Notes: a model not told the origin generated them from the letters alone. Numbered from the stretch's first letter, positions 36,567 through 49,503 are shown. The stretch: 64,000 bases of DNA from Enhydrobacter sp. (GCF_030246845.1 NZ_CP126889.1:1054001-1118000), one strand, 5' to 3'. Made by a program: numbers and translations.

Positions 36567-37490
36567 ATGGCCATTCCAGCGTACCATGAATTGATGCTGC
36601 CATTGTTGAGGCACGCGGGGGATGGAGCGGAGCATCGCTTGCCACTAATTGCGCCTCTCGTCGCACGGGACGCAGGCCTCACGCCCAAAGACCTTGCGGA
36701 AGTTCTGGCCTCGGGCCAGAACCGCTATCGCAATCGCTTGGCATGGGCAAAGGTGTACCTGTCGCGAGCCGGGGCCTTGGAGCCAGTGCAGCGTGGCAGC
36801 TTTCGGATTACGGAGCGCGGCAAGCAGTTGCTTGCAGCCAGTCCCGCGGGAATTACCCTCGATACGCTCAAGCAATATCCCGAGTTCAACACCTTCCTCA
36901 ACAAGACCGCACCAGAAGGAGAAAACAAAACTACCGGTTTTGGGGAGGCGGGTGACAAGGACGACACGCCGGAAGAGACCCTGGAAGCCGCGTATGCGTC
37001 AGTCCGTGCAGCGCTCGGTCAGCAAGTGCTTGCGGCTGTAATGGCAGCGACACCTTCATTCTTTGAAAACCTGGTCTTGGACTTGATGTTGGCGATGGGC
37101 TACGGCGGATCGCGCGTGGATGCCGCTAGCAACATCGCGAAATCGGGCGACGGTGGCATTGACGGCATCATCAGCGAAGACCGCTTGGGGCTGGACTTCA
37201 TCTACCTTCAGGCGAAGCGCTGGACCAACTCGGTCGGTAGCGACGAGGTCCGCAACTTTTCCGGAAGCCTCGACGCTCACGGTGCCCAGAAAGGTGTCTT
37301 CATCACGACGTCGACGTTCACCGCCAGCGCCTTGAAATACGTCCGAGACGTGAAACACAAGAAGATTGTCCTGATCGATGGCGAGCGGCTCGCTGCGCTG
37401 ATGATGGACTTCAACGTTGGCGTGGCGCCCGCGAAGACTTTCGAGGTCAAGCGGATGGACTTGGAATACTTCGAGGAAGAGACTGCCTGA
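36567..37490 (+). CDS. mrr: Mrr-type restriction endonuclease
   Basis: 307 residues, full length for Mrr. An N-terminal winged-helix domain (YHELMLPLLRHAGDGAEHRL to about residue 95), an acidic linker, then the catalytic domain: FENLVLDLMLAMGYGGSRVD, GDGGIDGIISEDRLGLDFIY and LQAKRW (D-QxK nuclease core). Mrr cuts modified DNA. The ATG follows AGAGGAAG. The IS256 element ends 48 bases upstream, so the native promoter was probably displaced. The second DNA-restriction gene in this window after the locus at 1-2 kb. Confidence 0.9.
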   Translation: MAIPAYHELMLPLLRHAGDGAEHRLPLIAPLVARDAGLTPKDLAEVLASGQNRYRNRLAWAKVYLSRAGALEPVQRGSFRITERGKQLLAASPAGITLDTLKQYPEFNTFLNKTAPEGENKTTGFGEAGDKDDTPEETLEAAYASVRAALGQQVLAAVMAATPSFFENLVLDLMLAMGYGGSRVDAASNIAKSGDGGIDGIISEDRLGLDFIYLQAKRWTNSVGSDEVRNFSGSLDAHGAQKGVFITTSTFTASALKYVRDVKHKKIVLIDGERLAALMMDFNVGVAPAKTFEVKRMDLEYFEEETA

Positions 37491-37640
37491 CGCAGGCCGC
37501 GCGGCGTTAGCCGCAGTCCCCGACTGGGAGACTGAAGAGGCGTTACGATATCCCCGTCTCAACTGCGACTGTCGGGAAGCGTACCTACAAAAGACGCCAA
37601 ATGACCCGGCCGCACCGGAGGACAGGGGCTAGCATCCATC

Positions 37641-38090
37641 ATGAGGGTTCCATGCTTTGTCTTGACGCCCGACCGGCACGGACCGGCACTCAACGTGGTC
37701 GGCACGCAAGTCACCGTGCTGGCTTCCAACGCCGCGACGCAAAACTATGGGATCACGCTGCAGCGGGGTGACGAGGGCACCGGGCCGCCTCCTCACAGTC
37801 ACGACTGGGACGAGGCGTTCTACGTGCTGAGCGGCGAGATCCGGTTTCTTTGTGACGGACAGGTCCATATGTGCCTGCCCGGCACGCTGGTTCACATCCC
37901 TCATGGAACAGTGCACGGATTCCAGTACGGCAAGGGTGGAGGCCAGATGCTGGAGATTACCGGGGCGAACGCCCGGGCGGCCCAGATGTTCGCCGCCGTC
38001 GATCGGGCCATCCCGCCGGGCCCGCCAGACATTCCGAGGCTGTTGCACGTGCTCGAGCAGAACGGGGTCACCGTAGCCGGTCCCACCTGA
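37641..38090 (+). CDS. Cupin-domain protein
   Basis: 149 residues, single cupin barrel. Motif 1 is GPPPHSHDWDEAFYVLSGEI (H-x-H-x3-E metal ligands), motif 2 PHGTVHGFQYG (third His). Metal-dependent dioxygenase or sugar-binding type; the substrate cannot be told. It stands alone between mrr and the BON gene. Confidence 0.8.
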   Translation: MRVPCFVLTPDRHGPALNVVGTQVTVLASNAATQNYGITLQRGDEGTGPPPHSHDWDEAFYVLSGEIRFLCDGQVHMCLPGTLVHIPHGTVHGFQYGKGGGQMLEITGANARAAQMFAAVDRAIPPGPPDIPRLLHVLEQNGVTVAGPT

Positions 38091-38198
38091 GGATTTCCGG
38101 CCAAGAAGCGGGCCGCCGTCACCGTCGCTCCACCGGCAAGGAACCTTGCCTGTGGCCGGTCGTTCGATCTTGCGACCGCTCTTGCCGAAGAGGTTTCC

Positions 38199-38513
38199 AT
38201 GTCGCTCGCTTCGCCGACGATCCGTCTGCTGATGGCCCTGGCTCTCGCCGCGCCTGTCGCGGCCTGCGACGTGTTCCAGGGCAAGCAGAACGTGGCCGAA
38301 TACGCCGACGATTCCGCCATCACCAACAGCATCCGCGCCAAGTTCGTGGAGGATCCGATGGTTCATTTCGGCGACGTCGGCGTGACCACGCTGAACGGCA
38401 ATGTCCGGCTGACCGGGCAGGTCAATTCGGAGCGCGAACGCCAGCAGGCGGCCCGTATCGCCCGCGGCGTGAAGGGCGTGCGCAGCGTCAGCAACGAGAT
38501 CGCCATCCGCTGA
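38199..38513 (+). CDS. BON-domain lipoprotein
   Basis: 104 residues. Signal peptide with lipobox LAAPVAAC (Cys 23), then one BON domain: AEYADDSAITNSIRAKFVED, GVTTLNGNVRLTGQVNSERE, ARIARGVKGVRSVSNEIAIR. A periplasmic or outer-membrane lipoprotein of the OsmY/YraP kind, presumably for envelope maintenance. Confidence 0.85.
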   Translation: MSLASPTIRLLMALALAAPVAACDVFQGKQNVAEYADDSAITNSIRAKFVEDPMVHFGDVGVTTLNGNVRLTGQVNSERERQQAARIARGVKGVRSVSNEIAIR

Positions 38514-38842
38514 GTTCCGTGGCGGACCGAACAGCTCGACCGTATCCGCTTTCAGGCTGGAGGCGAGAAGCGCACGTTTTGCGATATCTCGCGACCGGGA
38601 TCTGATCCGGGCACCGGCCCCCGAAAACGCTGCGGCAGTCCGTCGCGTCGGCGGCTCGCCCTGCACGTCATCGGCAGAGTCGGTTGCCGCGGCTGGTCGG
38701 AAGCCCGACAATGCGCATAACGGACGGCAAAGTCCGGCAATGCAGGGTGGAAGCGCCACTTGCCAGCGCGAAGAACGATCGAATGTCGGGCCGGTCGCCG
38801 CAGCCGGCGAGGGCGACCGGACGGCCGAGCAGCTCGGCGCCG
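38514..38842. other. No recognisable gene
   Basis: The region before the RND pump. No periplasmic adaptor gene is present here, although such pumps usually have one upstream. Confidence 0.4.
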
Positions 38843-41800
38843 ATGAGCATTTCCGAACCCTTCATTCGCCGGCCGATCGCCACTTCCCTGCTGATGCTCG
38901 GCGTCTTCGTGTTCGGCATCGCGGCCTATCGACTGTTGCCGGTCGCCTCGCTGCCGAATGTCGACTACCCGACGATCACCGTCTCCGCCGATCTGCCGGG
39001 GGCGAGCCCGGAGACGATTGCCTCGGCGGTCGCGACCCCGCTCGAGCAGCAGTTCAGCTCGGTTCCGGGGCTCACGGAGATGACCTCGCTGTCGGGCGTC
39101 GGGACGACGACGATCACCCTGCAGTTCGATCTCGCGACCGACATCAACGGCGCCGCGCAGGACGTGCAGACCGCGATCAATGCGGCGAGCGGCCTGCTGC
39201 CCAAGGATCTGCCGAGCCCCCCGACCTACCGCAAGGTCAACCCGGGCAATTTCCCCATCCTGATCTATGCCGTCCATTCGGATGCCCTGCCCGCCTACAA
39301 GGTCGACGAATATGCCTCGACGGTGCTGGCCCAACCGCTGTCCATGGTGCCGGGCGTCGGCGGCGTCTTCATCTTCGGGCAGGAGAAGTACGCGGTGCGC
39401 GTCGAGGTCAATCCGATGGCGCTCGCCGTCCGCCATCTCGGGCTCGAGTCGGTGCGCACCGCGCTCTCCAACGCCACCGTCGATCTGCCGAAAGGCGAGA
39501 TCATCGGCCGGGGACGTGCCGTCAGCATCGACAGCAACGATCAGCTCACAGATGCGGCGCCTTATCGCGATCTGATCATCGCCTATCGGCAGGGCCGGCC
39601 GATCTACCTCAAGGACGTCGCCGAGGTCGTCGATTCCGTCGAGAACTCGCAGGTCGGCGCCTGGTACGACAACAGGCCGGCCGAAGGGCTGGCCATCGAA
39701 CGCGCCCCCGGGGCCAACACCCTCGCGGTCATCCAGCAGGTGAAGGCGCTCATGCCGAGCTTGCAGCAATCGCTGCCGCCTTCGGTCAAGGTCGAGCTGA
39801 TGTCCGACCGTTCCGAACTGACGCGTGCGGCCATTACCGATGTCCAGTACACGATGCTGTTGACGATCGGCCTCGTCGTCGTCGTCATCTTCGTGTTCCT
39901 GCGCAGCCTGTGGGCGACGCTGATCCCGAGCCTCGTCGTGCCGCTGTCGCTGCTCGCCACCTTCGCGGTCATGTACGTGGCGGCCTACACGCTCGACAAC
40001 ATCTCGCTGATGGGCCTGACCATCGCGGTCGGCTTCCTGATCGACGACGCCATCGTCATGATCGAGAACATCGTCCGCCACATCGAGGCGGGCGAGCGGC
40101 CGATGCTCGCCGCCCTCAAGGGCGCCGGGGAGATCGGCTTCACCATCGTCTCGATCACCTTCTCGCTGATCGCGGTGTTCATTCCGATCTTTTTCATGGG
40201 CGGGATCGTCGGCCGGCTGTTCCACGAGTTCGCCGCAACCGTGGCCCTCGCCGTGTTGGCTTCGGCCTTCTTCTCGCTGACCTTGACGCCGGTCCTGTGC
40301 TCGCTGTTCCTCAAGCCGGCCGCCGAACGGCACAAGAACCGGCTCAACGAGGGTGTCGAGCGGGCGTTCGCCACGGTTCTACGCAGCTACGATCGCGGCC
40401 TCGACTTCGTCTTCCGCCATCGCTTCGCGACACTCGTCGTAACGCTCCTGCTGGCCGGCGCGACCGGCTATCTCTACGTCGCAATACCCAAGGGCTTCGT
40501 GCCGCAACAGGATACCGGGCTGTTCTTCGGCATAGTGGAGACGCGCCAGGACTCGTCGTTCGATCGCACCGTGCAGGCGGCCCGCCAGATTCTCCATATC
40601 ATCGATCATGATGCGGGAGTGGCCGGCGTCTTCCTGCACGCCGGCTCCTACTCCTACAATCCGGGCGAGAACACCGGGCATATTTTCGGCCAGCTCAAGC
40701 CTTATGCTGCACGCGATCCGGCCGAGACCATCCTCCAGCGCATCAAGGACAGGGCGGACTCCGTCATCGGCGCCAAATTGTACATGCAGGTTCCGCAGAA
40801 CATCCGGATCGGCGCGCGGCTGGCGCGCACCGAATACCAATACACGCTGACCGATACGAATATCGAGGAGCTCAATCACTGGGCGCCGATCCTGGAACGG
40901 GCAATGGAGAAGCTGCCCGAGTTGCAGGACGTCGCCTCCGATCAGCAGATCGCCGCGCCGCACATCGATGTCGTGGTCGATCGCCGGCAAGCCGAGCGGC
41001 TCGGACTCTCGGCCGCCCTGATCGACCAGACCCTCTACGACGCCTTCGGCCAGCGCCAGGTGGCGACGATCTACGGGGCGACCAGTCAGAGCAAGGTCGT
41101 GCTCGAGGTGGCGCCGCAATTCAGCGCCGACCCGACCGTGCTGCAAAAGCTGTTCGTGGCGGCGCCGGATGGCACCGAAGTGCCACTGGCGGCGGTCGCC
41201 CACTTCACGTCGCGGGTGGAGCCGCTGACGATCAGCCACCAGGGCGTGTTTCCGGCGGTGACGCTCTCCTTCAATCTCGCTCCCGGCGTGGCGCTCGGCC
41301 CGGCGGTGACGGCCGTCGACCGGATGGCCGCCCGGCTCGGCGCGCCGGCCACCCTGCACGGCTCCTTCGAAGGCACGGCGAAGGCGTTCCAGACCTCGCT
41401 CGCTTCGATGCCGCTGCTGCTTGGGGCGGCCATTCTCGTCGTCTACATCGTGCTGGGGATCCTCTACGAGAGCTACATCCACCCGGTCACGATCCTGTCC
41501 GCCTTGCCGGCGGCCGGGGTCGGCGCGCTGATCATGCTGTGGGTTTGCCACTACGATCTGTCGGTAATCGCGATCATCGGCATCGTGCTGTTGATCGGCA
41601 TCGTCAAGAAGAACGCGATCATGATGATCGACTTCGCGCTGTCGGCCCAGCGCGGCGGCAAGAGCCCGCAAGCGGCGATCCGCGCGGCGTGCCTGTTGCG
41701 CTTCCGGCCGATCATGATGACGACCTTCGCGGCACTGTTCGGCAGCCTGCCGATCGCCTTCGGCCAGGGCGCCGGCTCCGAATTGCGCCAGCCGATGGGC

Positions 41801-41959
41801 ATCGCCTTCATCGGCGGGCTCCTCGTGTCGCAGTGGCTGACGCTGTTCACGACGCCGGTCATCTATCTCTATCTCGATCGGCTCGCCGCACGGCTCGGCC
41901 GAGCCTACCGGCTGCCGCGACTGGCCGAAGCGCTGGGCGAGGTATCCAAGGGAGACTAG
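38843..41959 (+). CDS. RND multidrug efflux pump, MdtC/MuxC-like inner-membrane subunit
   Basis: 1038 residues. ATG at 38843 begins MSISEPFIRRPIATSLLMLG, the typical HAE1 start. PLEQQFSSVPGLTEMTS, the proton-relay helix GFLIDDAIVMIENIVRHIEA (paired Asp), FIPIFFMGGIVGRLFHEFAA and the duplicated C-terminal half (VLLIGIVKKNAIMMIDFALS) are intact, giving 12 membrane helices and two large periplasmic loops. Exports hydrophobic compounds by proton exchange. No membrane-fusion or outer-membrane partner lies beside it, so it must use partners encoded elsewhere. Confidence 0.92.
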   Translation: MSISEPFIRRPIATSLLMLGVFVFGIAAYRLLPVASLPNVDYPTITVSADLPGASPETIASAVATPLEQQFSSVPGLTEMTSLSGVGTTTITLQFDLATDINGAAQDVQTAINAASGLLPKDLPSPPTYRKVNPGNFPILIYAVHSDALPAYKVDEYASTVLAQPLSMVPGVGGVFIFGQEKYAVRVEVNPMALAVRHLGLESVRTALSNATVDLPKGEIIGRGRAVSIDSNDQLTDAAPYRDLIIAYRQGRPIYLKDVAEVVDSVENSQVGAWYDNRPAEGLAIERAPGANTLAVIQQVKALMPSLQQSLPPSVKVELMSDRSELTRAAITDVQYTMLLTIGLVVVVIFVFLRSLWATLIPSLVVPLSLLATFAVMYVAAYTLDNISLMGLTIAVGFLIDDAIVMIENIVRHIEAGERPMLAALKGAGEIGFTIVSITFSLIAVFIPIFFMGGIVGRLFHEFAATVALAVLASAFFSLTLTPVLCSLFLKPAAERHKNRLNEGVERAFATVLRSYDRGLDFVFRHRFATLVVTLLLAGATGYLYVAIPKGFVPQQDTGLFFGIVETRQDSSFDRTVQAARQILHIIDHDAGVAGVFLHAGSYSYNPGENTGHIFGQLKPYAARDPAETILQRIKDRADSVIGAKLYMQVPQNIRIGARLARTEYQYTLTDTNIEELNHWAPILERAMEKLPELQDVASDQQIAAPHIDVVVDRRQAERLGLSAALIDQTLYDAFGQRQVATIYGATSQSKVVLEVAPQFSADPTVLQKLFVAAPDGTEVPLAAVAHFTSRVEPLTISHQGVFPAVTLSFNLAPGVALGPAVTAVDRMAARLGAPATLHGSFEGTAKAFQTSLASMPLLLGAAILVVYIVLGILYESYIHPVTILSALPAAGVGALIMLWVCHYDLSVIAIIGIVLLIGIVKKNAIMMIDFALSAQRGGKSPQAAIRAACLLRFRPIMMTTFAALFGSLPIAFGQGAGSELRQPMGIAFIGGLLVSQWLTLFTTPVIYLYLDRLAARLGRAYRLPRLAEALGEVSKGD

Positions 41960-41979
41960 CGGCAGACCCTCGCCGAGGC

Positions 41980-42843
41980 CTATGGCGGGCCGAACAGCTT
42001 GGCCATGCCCGCCTTCGGGCTGGAAGCACGAAGCGCGCCTCTTACGATGTCCCACAGCCCTTCATAGGCGATGTACAGGGGGTTGTCGGGCCGTGAGCGC
42101 GCATGCACGAGGCCGTAGCGGATCGCAACGTCCGGCCGCTCGGGCTGGTAGGTGCCGAAGAGATGATCCCAGATCATGAGCGTGCCGCCGTAGTTCTTGT
42201 CGATGTATTCGGGGTTGCTGGCGTGATGCACCCGGTGCGCCGACGGCGTGTTGACGAACCATTCGACCCAGCGCACGTGCGGCACCAGCTCGGTATGAAC
42301 GAAGAACTGATAGGCGAGATCGGCCGAGACCATGCCATAGACCCAGACGGGGTCGAAGCCCAGCCAGACGATCGGCAGATAGAACAGGAACAGGCCGGAC
42401 AGGATCGGTGTCCAGGCGAGGCGAAACGCCGTGGTGGCGAGCATCTTCTCGCTGCTGTGATGCACGCTGTGCGAGGCCCACAGGAAATTGATGCGGTGCG
42501 AGCAGCGATGCTCGACATAGAAGCCGAGGTCGACCAGCACGAATAGCAGGACCAGGTTCGGCCAGTCGCCGAACGACACCGGGATGGTGGCGAGCCGGTG
42601 CTCGTAGACAAAGGCGGCGAACACGCCCAGGACGATGCCATGGGTGGCTGCCTGGGCGACGATGTGGCCGACGGTCATCACCACCGACACCGAGGCGTTC
42701 TTCCAGGGATAGGTGCCATCCCGGCGCATGAGGAAGAAGGCTTCGACAACGACGACGATGGCGAATACGCCGAGCGCGATCATCGTCGGCGCATACCGTC
42801 CGGCGTCTCCCGCAATTTGCGTGAAGCTAAGGTAGAACTCCAT
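41980..42843 (-). CDS. Sterol desaturase / fatty acid hydroxylase superfamily protein
   Basis: 287 residues; ATG at 42843 after GGGGGAT. The His clusters HRCSH, HSVHH and HRVHH (di-iron ligands) lie between hydrophobic helices (PTMIALGVFAIVVVVEAFFL, LVLLFVLVDLGFYVEHRCSH). A membrane lipid or terpenoid hydroxylase; the substrate is unknown. Its stop faces that of the RND gene at 20 bases. Confidence 0.88.
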   Translation of the reverse strand: MEFYLSFTQIAGDAGRYAPTMIALGVFAIVVVVEAFFLMRRDGTYPWKNASVSVVMTVGHIVAQAATHGIVLGVFAAFVYEHRLATIPVSFGDWPNLVLLFVLVDLGFYVEHRCSHRINFLWASHSVHHSSEKMLATTAFRLAWTPILSGLFLFYLPIVWLGFDPVWVYGMVSADLAYQFFVHTELVPHVRWVEWFVNTPSAHRVHHASNPEYIDKNYGGTLMIWDHLFGTYQPERPDVAIRYGLVHARSRPDNPLYIAYEGLWDIVRGALRASSPKAGMAKLFGPP

Positions 42844-43054
42844 TGGCCATCCCCCGTGCGGTTCGGACACCGCCGCCAATCGACCCCGCCGACATCATAG
42901 CGGAACCGGCGTTTCACGACAGCAGGGCTCGCGCCGGAGGTGTCGGCGCGATATTGCTCACCGGTTGCGACAGTGCGGCCGGGCGACGGCTCGGCTAGCA
43001 TGGCCCATATCGCCGGCGAACAGGCCGGTCCCCGGACCGACCAGGGGAAACGCG

Positions 43055-43231
43055 ATGAAGCGTCCCGGCCTTGCTCTCGTTCTGTTCACTGTCGCCGTCC
43101 TGGCGGGCTGCGCGAATTGCCAGTCCTGCAGGCAGATCCCGGGATGGGATGGTCGCTACGCCAACTACTACAGGGGTCCGACAGGGGAAGGCGGACTTGG
43201 CCTGCCGATCACACCGTATGTTCCCCGGTAA
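43055..43231 (+). CDS. Small lipoprotein, 58 residues
   Basis: MKRPGLALVLFTVAVLAGCA has a lipobox LAGC (Cys 19). The mature part is Gly/Tyr-rich (RYANYYRGPTGEGGLGLPIT). AGGGGAAA precedes the ATG. No family recognised. Confidence 0.6.
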   Translation: MKRPGLALVLFTVAVLAGCANCQSCRQIPGWDGRYANYYRGPTGEGGLGLPITPYVPR

Positions 43232-43243
43232 CGCCCATGAATT

Positions 43244-43738
43244 CTAGCCCTGCTTGCGCAGATCCTCGAGGAGCCGAGCCATACGAGCCTTTCGTTGCGC
43301 GGCGACGACGGCCTGCTCGAGGCTCTCCTGCAGCCGGATCAGCCGCAGGTAAACCGCGGCCCAGAGCGGGACGATGACAAGGCAAGGAGTCGGCAAGACG
43401 AGGAGATAAAAGACCAGGATCTGCGACGAGAACGGCCGCACGCACAGGGAAAAGAAACACGACAGAACCGCCGTCGAGACGATTGCGAGCAACGTCATGG
43501 TCGCGACCCGCAGGATGCCTTTGGCGATGCGGCGCGTTACCTCATAGGTGAACCAGCCGGCGATCAGACCGGACACGCCGATCTGGAGACCGAGCAGGGT
43601 GGCGCGCGAGATCCACCGCAGGCTTTCCAGAAAATACGGGACCGCCTGCAAGGCGACTCCAAGCCAAGGCGCTGCGGCGATGAGCAGAAGCCCGCCCAGC
43701 CCCACGCCAAATCCGAATCCGTTCTTGCCTGAAGTCAT
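43244..43738 (-). CDS. Membrane protein, 164 residues
   Basis: Four hydrophobic helices (FGVGLGGLLLIAAAPWLGVA, LLGLQIGVSGLIAGWFTYEV, MTLLAIVSTAVLSCFFSLCV, LVLPTPCLVIVPLWAAVYLR) followed by a charged C-terminal helix ending in KARMARLLEDLRKQG. No family recognised. Confidence 0.65.
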   Translation of the reverse strand: MTSGKNGFGFGVGLGGLLLIAAAPWLGVALQAVPYFLESLRWISRATLLGLQIGVSGLIAGWFTYEVTRRIAKGILRVATMTLLAIVSTAVLSCFFSLCVRPFSSQILVFYLLVLPTPCLVIVPLWAAVYLRLIRLQESLEQAVVAAQRKARMARLLEDLRKQG

Positions 43739-43936
43739 GGCGACGCGCCGCGCTCAACCGGCTATGACGCCCCATGGCGGCAGAAGCCCGCAAGCGCTCC
43801 GATCTACAGCCCGATAAACCTAGAACGGCTGAAGCCGGCGATGGTGTGACCGTTGGCCCCTACTCGATCTAATACATGTGCCCCGCGCTGCCCGATGCCG
43901 GTGCATGGCCGCGACCGCCAGTCCTGTCCGAAACGA

Positions 43937-44338
43937 CTACCCTTGTGGAGGAAAGCGCTCGAAGGCAGGCAGTTCGTGCGCGCGCTCCATCCAGCGGATC
44001 CGTTCGGCGACCTGGATGTGAGCCTGTGGCGGAACAATGCCGGGATCGTCATAAGTCGCGCTCTGGACATCGATCCTGCCCGGCAGCATTTCCGAATTGA
44101 CATAGAAGAGCCCGGTGCCGCAGTCGGGGCAGAAATGGCGCCGGCCATGCCCGGAGGATGCGTAGACCCTGGGCGCACCCTTCGTCACCCTGACGGCGCC
44201 TAGCGGGTACATCGTCCAGCCGACCATCGGCGCCCCGGCATGGCGCCGGCAGTCCGTGCAGTGACAAAGCGCATGCGTCAGCGCCTCGCCCTCGATCTCG
44301 TAGCGGATCGCGCCGCAGTGGCAGCCGCCGGTGATCAT
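43937..44338 (-). CDS. GFA-family (glutathione-dependent formaldehyde-activating-like) zinc protein
   Basis: 133 residues; AGGAGG upstream of ATG 44338. GGCHCGAIRYEIEGEAL, HALCHCTDCRRHAGAP and FCPDCGTGLFYVNSE provide the cysteine pairs of the GFA/CENP-V fold. Most members are uncharacterised; a formaldehyde role should not be assumed. Confidence 0.88.
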   Translation of the reverse strand: MITGGCHCGAIRYEIEGEALTHALCHCTDCRRHAGAPMVGWTMYPLGAVRVTKGAPRVYASSGHGRRHFCPDCGTGLFYVNSEMLPGRIDVQSATYDDPGIVPPQAHIQVAERIRWMERAHELPAFERFPPQG

Positions 44339-44470
44339 GCTCTCCCTCCTCTCTCGCGAGGCATCCGCGCTTCGCGCCTCTCGCGATACTGACTGCGGCC
44401 GAGCAGAGAATGCTCGTTTGCCCCGCAAGGCGTCGTCAAGGGCCGCCCATGGCTTGCGTCGCTTTGCGCC

Positions 44471-44605
44471 TCACGAGGAGCGCCGCCGCCTCCGGACATA
44501 GACGAATACGGCGACGGCGATCGCCAGCACGACGAGCCACAGGATCTCGGTCGAACCGTCGCCGTTGTCGGGCGAGAGGCCGAAGAGTCGCTCGATGAAG
44601 TCCAT
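44471..44605 (-). CDS. Single-helix membrane peptide, 44 residues
   Basis: MDFIERLFGLSPDNGDGSTE, then one membrane helix ILWLVVLAIAVAVFVYV and a basic end RRRRRSS. AAGGAGGG eight bases before the ATG is a strong ribosome binding site. It lies 17 bases after the stop of the BNR-repeat gene, so it is probably its operon partner. Confidence 0.65.
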   Translation of the reverse strand: MDFIERLFGLSPDNGDGSTEILWLVVLAIAVAVFVYVRRRRRSS

Positions 44606-44622
44606 CTCGCCCTCCTTGTCGA

Positions 44623-47889
<3,267 letters not shown>

Positions 47890-47946
47890 GGCAACGCAAT
47901 CGTTGCAGCGTTTTCTGCTCCGTTTCCTGTGGATGCCGTCGCTTCG

Positions 47947-48615
47947 CTATCGGTCGATCATCCATGCTGCAACGCCGTCGAGCAGCGCCGCCAGGACCTC
48001 CTTGTCGGAACGGCCGCTCCGCGCTGGAACGTGAAACGAGTGATCGGCATCGGGCGCGAGGATCAGCTTGGCGCGCGGGCAGAGCGCGTCGATGGTCCGT
48101 TTCAGCAGCGGCAAGTCCGCCAGTGTGTCCCGCGTGCCTTGCAGGAACAACATCGGCAGCGCGATTTCGGCGAGATGCTCGGCGCGACCGGTCGACGGCT
48201 TGCCGGCAGGATGGAGCGGAAAGGCGAAGAACACGAGGCCGCGCACGCCCGGCAGCGGCCGGGCGGCCTGGGCTTGCGAGGTCATGCGGCCGCCGAACGA
48301 GCGCCCGCCGGCGAACAGGGGAAGCGGGCCAGCGAGTGTCGCGGCTCGCGCACAGGCCGCGCGCACGGCGGCGTGGGCGATGGCGGGTGGATCGGGACGC
48401 CGCGATCCGCGCTCCATGTAGGGGAACTGGAAGCGCAGCGTCGCGACAGCGCGCGCGGCGAGGCCGTCGGCCAGCGCCGCCATCGACTTGTGCGTCATGC
48501 CCGCGCCGGCGCCGTGGGCCAGCGCCAGGCAGGCACGCGCCCGCGGCGGCCGCAGCCACAGGCCGGAGACGCCCGCGCCTTCGGGCAGCTCGATGGTCAC
48601 GTCCTTCGCCGTCAT
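47947..48615 (-). CDS. Alpha/beta-hydrolase (KANL3/Tex30-like)
   Basis: 222 residues. LALAHGAGAGMTHKSMAALA, GGRSFGGRMTSQAQA (nucleophile elbow GRSFGG), FLQGTRDTLADLP (acid) and DADHSFHVPARSG (His). A small cytoplasmic dienelactone-hydrolase-like fold; substrate unknown. Divergent from the HD gene, with starts 40 bases apart. Confidence 0.85.
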   Translation of the reverse strand: MTAKDVTIELPEGAGVSGLWLRPPRARACLALAHGAGAGMTHKSMAALADGLAARAVATLRFQFPYMERGSRRPDPPAIAHAAVRAACARAATLAGPLPLFAGGRSFGGRMTSQAQAARPLPGVRGLVFFAFPLHPAGKPSTGRAEHLAEIALPMLFLQGTRDTLADLPLLKRTIDALCPRAKLILAPDADHSFHVPARSGRSDKEVLAALLDGVAAWMIDR

Positions 48616-48654
48616 GCTAGGCTCGCCGCAAGTTCGGAAATCCGGAGGCCTGCC

Positions 48655-49416
48655 GTGAACCATAGCATGAGCCTGTCGCAGCGCGCCGACGCGCTGGAAG
48701 CGAAGATGGCGCAGGAGCTCGACTACGTCGTCGTCAAGTCGCGCCTGCATGCCCTGGCCGACGGCGAGACCGGCCCGGCGCCGAGCCCGGGCGCGCTCTT
48801 GAAGGCAAGACCCGGAGCGCGCCTGCTGATGGGCGACGATCCGCGCCTGCCCGCGATGCCGGAGAAGCCGACCCTGATGGATTTCTTCAAGCTCCGCTTC
48901 GGGCCAAGCATGCACCTCCTGCAGAGCGCGCGGCACGCGGTGACGGCCGGCCTGCCGGAGAAGATGGTGCTGGCCTGCCTGCTGCACGACATCGCGGTCG
49001 TGGGCTTCATCCGCGGCGACCACGGCTACTGGGGCGCCCAGCTCGTCGAGCCCTATGTCGACGAGGAGGTGGCCTGGGCGATCCGCGCCCACCAGGTGCT
49101 GCGCTTCTATGCCGACGAATCGGTGGGCTATGCCTATCCCCAGTCGTACGTCGCCTGGTTCGGCGAGGACTACCGGCCCGATCCCTATGTCGACGCGGAG
49201 TACAAACGGCTGCGGAATCACAAATGGTACATGTCGGGCCGGATGATCACCGTGCACGACATCTACTCGTTCGATCCCGATCTCAAGGTGGAGCTGGAGG
49301 AGTTCACCGACGTGATCGGCCGCCACTTCCGCCAGCCCGCCGAGGGCCTGGGCTTCGACAACAGCCCTGTCGCCCACATGTGGCGCTCGATCATCCGCCC
49401 GTCGAAGTACCTGTAG
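48655..49416 (+). CDS. HD-domain hydrolase-like protein
   Basis: 253 residues. GTG at 48655 with GGAGG six bases upstream; an ATG at 48667 is an alternative. HLLQSARHAVTAGLPEKMVL and ACLLHDIAVVGFIRGDHGYW contain the H and HD of an HD phosphohydrolase, and the C-terminal half (AIRAHQVLRFYADESVGYAY, RMITVHDIYSFDPDLKVELE) adds further His/Asp. Resembles unnamed HD proteins of alphaproteobacteria; may act on a nucleotide or other phosphate ester. Confidence 0.75.
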   Translation: MNHSMSLSQRADALEAKMAQELDYVVVKSRLHALADGETGPAPSPGALLKARPGARLLMGDDPRLPAMPEKPTLMDFFKLRFGPSMHLLQSARHAVTAGLPEKMVLACLLHDIAVVGFIRGDHGYWGAQLVEPYVDEEVAWAIRAHQVLRFYADESVGYAYPQSYVAWFGEDYRPDPYVDAEYKRLRNHKWYMSGRMITVHDIYSFDPDLKVELEEFTDVIGRHFRQPAEGLGFDNSPVAHMWRSIIRPSKYL

Positions 49417-49432
49417 GTTCCGAATATCCTGT

Positions 49433-49503
49433 GCCATCCCGAGCGAAAGCGAGGGGTCCTCGGCCAGCGCCGGGAAAGATCTCTCACTGCGGTCGGGATG
49501 ACA
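49433..49503. repeat. Dispersed palindromic repeat, copy 1
   Basis: CATCCCGAGCGAAAGCGAGG and, near the other end, CTGCGGTCGGGATGAC form the two arms of an imperfect hairpin. The same element occurs at 60792-60862. It lies between two convergent genes, where such repeats may also act in transcription ending. Confidence 0.7.
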
